Notes under the pieces: model-generated
What the model was told of the DNA's origin: nothing
What the model saw: the letters and a program-made list of their open reading frames with translations, nothing else
Database searches by the model: none
Translations under genes and position numbers: made by a program
DNA from: Bacteroidaceae bacterium
GTDB lineage: Bacteria > Bacteroidota > Bacteroidia > Bacteroidales > Bacteroidaceae
DNA: 64,000 bases
Reading direction: 5' to 3'
NCBI GenBank assembly: GCA_017622495.1
Contig: JAGAQY010000012.1
Location: 62,001-126,000 of the forward strand
Shown here: positions 61,255 through 64,000 of the stretch, in pieces
How the letters are laid out: each line of letters starts with the position of its first letter
How positions within the stretch are numbered: position 1 is the first letter of the stretch

Positions 61255-62541
61255 ATGCACGCCATAGAAGACCACAAACGCATAATAGCCCTGCTCAAGC
61301 ACGAAGTGGTGCCAGCCATGGGATGTACAGAGCCTGTAGCCGTAGCCTTGTGCGCAGCACGGGCTGCCGAACTGCTGGGTACATTGCCCGAACGCGTAAA
61401 AGTAGAACTCAGCATGAACGTATTGAAGAATGCCATGGGAGTAGGCATACCAGGAACAGGTATGATAGGACTCCCCATCGCCATCTTCCTGGGTATGAGA
61501 ATAGGTAAGAGCAGCTATGGACTGGAAGTACTGAAAGACAATCATGCACAAGCCGTAGAGGAGGGCAAGCAATATATAGAAGAAGGACGCATTAGCATTG
61601 CACTCGACGAAAATGCACCAGACGGACTCTACATCAAGGTGCATGCCGAAGGTGACGGACGCACCTCAGAGGCCATCATATGCGGAGAGCACACACGCTT
61701 CATATACGAAGCCATAGACGACGAGGTACTGCGCAAGGAGGATGTCAAAGCACGTGCCAGCGAAGAGAACGACGAGCCCACCCTCACGATGAGCAAGATA
61801 TACGACTTTGTCACCCAAACACCCATTGAGGAAATCAGCTTCATAGAGGACTCGGCCACGATGAACATGGCGGCAGCCGAGCAATCGCTCAAGGCATGCT
61901 ACGGACATGGCGTGGGAGTGATGCTGCAAGGGAGTGCACAAAACAGTATGGTAGGCAGCGGCACACTCACCAACTGCATGGCATATACCTGCGCAGCATG
62001 CGATGCACGTATGGCTGGAGCTCCCATCTCGGTGATGAGCAACTCGGGCAGCGGAAATCAGGGCATTGCAGCCACCGTGCCCGTAGCCGTATATGCCCGC
62101 GACCACAAGATAGAACATGAGACCTTTGTAAGAGCATTGACACTGAGCAACCTCACCGCCATATACATCAAGCAGAGCTTGGGACGCCTCTCGGCTCTCT
62201 GCGGATGCATAGTGGCCTCTACGGGTGCCAGCTGTGCCATCACCTATATGATGGGAGGAACGTTTGCACAGATTTGCTATGCCGTGAAGAATATGATAGC
62301 CAACCTCACGGGCATGATATGCGATGGCGCCAAGCCCAGCTGCTCGCTCAAGCTGTCGAGCGGAGTGGCTACAGCCATGCTGTCGGCCATGCTGGCCATG
62401 CAGGACTGCTCGGTCAACCAATTCGAAGGCATCATAGACAAGGATGTAGACAAGAGCATACGCAACCTCACAAGCATAGGACGCGAAGCCATGCAGGAAA
62501 CCAACCGCATGGTGGTGGATATCATGACCCACAAAGAGTGA
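61255..62541 (+). CDS. L-cysteine desulfidase family protein (UPF0597/CyuA-like)
   Basis: A 428-residue protein of the serine-dehydratase-alpha-like family. VVPAMGCTEPVAVALCAARA near the start, GCIVASTGASCAITYMMGG and CDGAKPSCSLKLSSGV near the end carry the three conserved cysteines that bind an iron-sulfur cluster in L-cysteine desulfidase, plus NSGSGNQGIAATVPV. Expected reaction: cysteine to pyruvate, ammonia and sulfide. Codon use leans to CTA/ATA, as in recN. It is probably co-transcribed with panB. Confidence 0.88.
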   Translation: MHAIEDHKRIIALLKHEVVPAMGCTEPVAVALCAARAAELLGTLPERVKVELSMNVLKNAMGVGIPGTGMIGLPIAIFLGMRIGKSSYGLEVLKDNHAQAVEEGKQYIEEGRISIALDENAPDGLYIKVHAEGDGRTSEAIICGEHTRFIYEAIDDEVLRKEDVKARASEENDEPTLTMSKIYDFVTQTPIEEISFIEDSATMNMAAAEQSLKACYGHGVGVMLQGSAQNSMVGSGTLTNCMAYTCAACDARMAGAPISVMSNSGSGNQGIAATVPVAVYARDHKIEHETFVRALTLSNLTAIYIKQSLGRLSALCGCIVASTGASCAITYMMGGTFAQICYAVKNMIANLTGMICDGAKPSCSLKLSSGVATAMLSAMLAMQDCSVNQFEGIIDKDVDKSIRNLTSIGREAMQETNRMVVDIMTHKE

Positions 62542-62635
62542 TAATATACACCATACGAAACAAGAGAACGAGCCTGTACATCATAAAAAAAACTAAATTT
62601 ACACAACAAAGAACTTTAGATATGAATCCTTGTTG

Positions 62636-62643
62636 TATCTTTG
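62636..62643 (+). promoter_or_regulatory. -7 element before the acyl carrier protein gene
   Basis: TATCTTTG, 33 bp before the ATG; -33 region is TTTA at 62615-62618 with a 17-bp gap, so imperfect. Confidence 0.6.
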
Positions 62644-62676
62644 TAAATATTAATTAAAAAAACAGGAAATAAAGCT

Positions 62677-62985
62677 ATGATGCGCGAAAAAACCATCGAA
62701 AAGATCATCAAAGAATTTATTGCCAAGGAGATGACTTTGGACCCCGCCACACTCACCCGTGAGACCAACTTGGTAAACGACCTCAATGCAGACTCTATGT
62801 CCATTGTTAATATCGTGACGGCAATAGAGTCGAGATTTAAGATTACCTTCCCCGATGATTCCAAGATTCAGTATGATGGCTATACCGTGCAGTTCCTTAT
62901 CGACGGAGCTACAAGTGGCCTCAAGGAGAAATCGCCTCGTCTGACAGCCCGCAGAAAAAAGAAGCAGGAAAAACTGGAGAAATAG
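62677..62985 (+). CDS. Acyl carrier protein with basic C-terminal extension
   Basis: A 102-residue four-helix ACP. The phosphopantetheine serine is S40 in LNADSMSIVNIVTAIES, where the usual DSL reads DSM. Helices 1 and 3 (KTIEKIIKEFIAKEM, YTVQFLIDGATS) fit the family. The final 20 residues are unusually basic (RLTARRKKKQEK), whereas FabF-type ACPs are acidic throughout. No fatty acid genes adjoin it, so it may serve a dedicated acylation system rather than bulk lipid synthesis. Confidence 0.85.
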   Translation: MMREKTIEKIIKEFIAKEMTLDPATLTRETNLVNDLNADSMSIVNIVTAIESRFKITFPDDSKIQYDGYTVQFLIDGATSGLKEKSPRLTARRKKKQEKLEK

Positions 62986-63007
62986 GACAAGGAAGATATA
63001 TAAAGAA

Positions 63008-63043
63008 ATCGGCCGTATGGACAACAATGTCAATACGGCCGAT
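63008..63043. terminator. Bidirectional terminator between ACP and folA
   Basis: ATCGGCCGTAT (63008-63018) and ATACGGCCGAT (63033-63043), perfect 11-bp stem, 14-base loop, followed by CTTTACTTT; serves two convergent genes. Confidence 0.88.
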
Positions 63044-63058
63044 CTTTACTTTGCCACA

Positions 63059-63571
63059 TCAATGCTTACGCACCAGATCTACAAATGCGTATGCATGAGC
63101 GTGCTTGTCATCAGCTGGATGCTCTTCGCGCGACACCTCTTTCCAATCAGCAACACTCCATTCCGGAAAAAAGGAATCGGCCACAGCAGGGATATCATCG
63201 ATGAGCGTGAGGTAGATGCGTGATGCCATATCGAGAGTCTGCTTATAGAGCTCGGCCCCACCTATAATGAACACATCTTCCCAGTAGTCACACTGCATGA
63301 GCGCATCCTCAAGGCTGCTATAGCACTCGGCATTCTCATAGTGCAGACCCTCCTGCCGGCTCAGCACGATATTGCGCCGATTGGGGAGAGCCCCCTTAGG
63401 GAGCGACTCGAAGGTCTTGCGCCCCATAATGACGGTATGCCCGGTGGTGAGGGTCTTGAAGCGTTTGAGGTCGTTGGGCAGGCGGTAGAGCAGTTCGTTG
63501 TTGAACCCTATGGCCCCGTTCTTGGCAACGGCCACGATGATGTTCAAATTATCGAGTGGTTGGATATTCAT
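63059..63571 (-). CDS. folA: Dihydrofolate reductase
   Basis: A 170-residue NADPH-dependent reductase. NLNIIVAVAKNGAIGFNNELLYRLPNDLKRFKTLTTGHTVIMGRKTFESLPKGALPNRRNIVLSR covers the substrate site, with the catalytic acidic residue in LPND and the cofactor motif VFIGGAELYKQ later; it ends in YAFVDLVRK. It regenerates tetrahydrofolate after the thymidylate synthase encoded just upstream on the same strand (33-bp gap), the usual thyA-folA pair. Confidence 0.95.
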   Translation of the reverse strand: MNIQPLDNLNIIVAVAKNGAIGFNNELLYRLPNDLKRFKTLTTGHTVIMGRKTFESLPKGALPNRRNIVLSRQEGLHYENAECYSSLEDALMQCDYWEDVFIIGGAELYKQTLDMASRIYLTLIDDIPAVADSFFPEWSVADWKEVSREEHPADDKHAHAYAFVDLVRKH

Positions 63572-63604
63572 ACTTTTTGATTTTTATCGGGTGGAATTAG
63601 TTCT

Positions 63605-64000
63605 TTATACAGCCACCACACCCTTGATATGTGGATGTGGGTCATAGTCTACGAGCTCGAAATCCTCGAACTTGAAGCTGAAGATATCCTTGACCTCAGG
63701 ATTGATCTTCATCTTAGGGAGCGGACGCGGCTCACGCGTCAATTGCAGCTTCACCTGTTCTATATGGTTGCTGTAGATGTGCGTGTCGCCAAGAGTGTGT
63801 ACAAACTCACCCGGCTTGAGTTCTGTCACCTGCGCTACCATCATGAGAAGAAGGGCATACGAAGCGATGTTGAAGGGTACTCCAAGGAAGGTGTCGGCAC
63901 TGCGTTGGTAGAGTTGCAGGCTGAGCTTGCCATCGGCCACGTAGAATTGGAAGAAGGCATGGCAGGGCGGAAGGTTCATATTGTCGATATCGGCTACGTT
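63605..64000 (-). CDS. thyA: Thymidylate synthase, N-terminus outside window
   Basis: 132 codons of the C-terminal half. [14 protein letters not shown] contains the catalytic Cys, followed by [23 protein letters not shown] and the HxYxNH motif ([11 protein letters not shown]), then the conserved [10 protein letters not shown] end. The frame is open to base 64000, so the start lies beyond the window. Operon with folA. Confidence 0.95.
   Translation of the reverse strand, partial: NVADIDNMNLPPCHAFFQFYVADGKLSLQLYQRSADTFLGVPFNIASYALLLMMVAQVTELKPGEFVHTLGDTHIYSNHIEQVKLQLTREPRPLPKMKINPEVKDIFSFKFEDFELVDYDPHPHIKGVVAV

Overview
The window looks like the chromosome of a gut-type Bacteroidales (Bacteroidaceae/Prevotellaceae range). 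Reasons: a porD-type type IX secretion gene, a MurF-alanine racemase fusion, a DAHP synthase-chorismate mutase fusion, Ser-type sulfatase, glycoside hydrolases of families 29, 28, 97, 115 and 43 with lipoprotein or exported signals, MBG/leucine-rich surface protein, and repeated Bacteroidetes-type promoters (TTTG, about 20 bp, TAnnTTTG). I could not assign a genus. No rRNA, tRNA or CRISPR array was recognised.

Layout. 1-5.9 kb: partial porD, a phospholipase-D-like exported enzyme, an acyltransferase/DUF4421-like gene pair, a candidate structured RNA with a 44-codon ORF, and a Crp/Fnr regulator. 6-14.5 kb: a 22-bp repeat array, a hexapeptide transferase fragment, a PagL-like lipid A deacylase, an NAD-dependent epimerase, a beta-barrel, three paralogous small proteins made of 11-residue repeats next to a divergent AraC regulator, then coaBC and a DnaQ-like exonuclease. 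14.5-26.2 kb: recN behind a triplicated promoter repeat, then aromatic amino acid genes (aminotransferase, DAHP synthase-chorismate mutase, and further on prephenate dehydrogenase). The aminotransferase is preceded by a leader peptide that is 11/19 Phe or Tyr, followed by mutually exclusive antiterminator and terminator stems. A four-helix-bundle gene interrupts this operon, and a secreted MBG-repeat protein plus about 2 kb of repeat-rich noncoding DNA separates off tyrA. 26.4-35.9 kb: GH115, meaB, an RluA-type pseudouridine synthase, a sulfatase, a SlyD-like FKBP, aroC and cysK.

35.9-56 kb is a carbohydrate-degradation region, nearly all on the minus strand: GH28, rhaM-type mutarotase, GH29, a small exported protein, zinc alcohol dehydrogenase, amidohydrolase (lactonase-like), aldo/keto reductase, a 1515-residue zincin-like secreted protein, a fused AKR/GH43 remnant, a 1384-residue GH29 with three copies of an accessory module, GH97, and an AraC-regulator remnant. 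The set fits release of L-fucose or a similar 6-deoxy/galacto sugar followed by non-phosphorylative oxidation; no SusC/SusD pair is present. 56-64 kb is housekeeping: murF-alr, a hexuronate-type MFS transporter, panB, a cysteine desulfidase-like gene, an acyl carrier protein, folA and partial thyA.

The most unusual content is between genes: (i) a Phe/Tyr attenuator; (ii) three unrelated arrays, each of four 22-bp palindromic units; (iii) two families of dispersed repeats that each end in a promoter aimed at the neighbouring gene; (iv) a 184-185 bp inverted-repeat element in two copies with a compensatory base-pair change, both copies upstream of glycoside hydrolase genes; (v) a 549-bp segment bounded by perfect 32-bp inverted repeats that contains a promoter and one of the 22-bp arrays, a candidate invertible switch.
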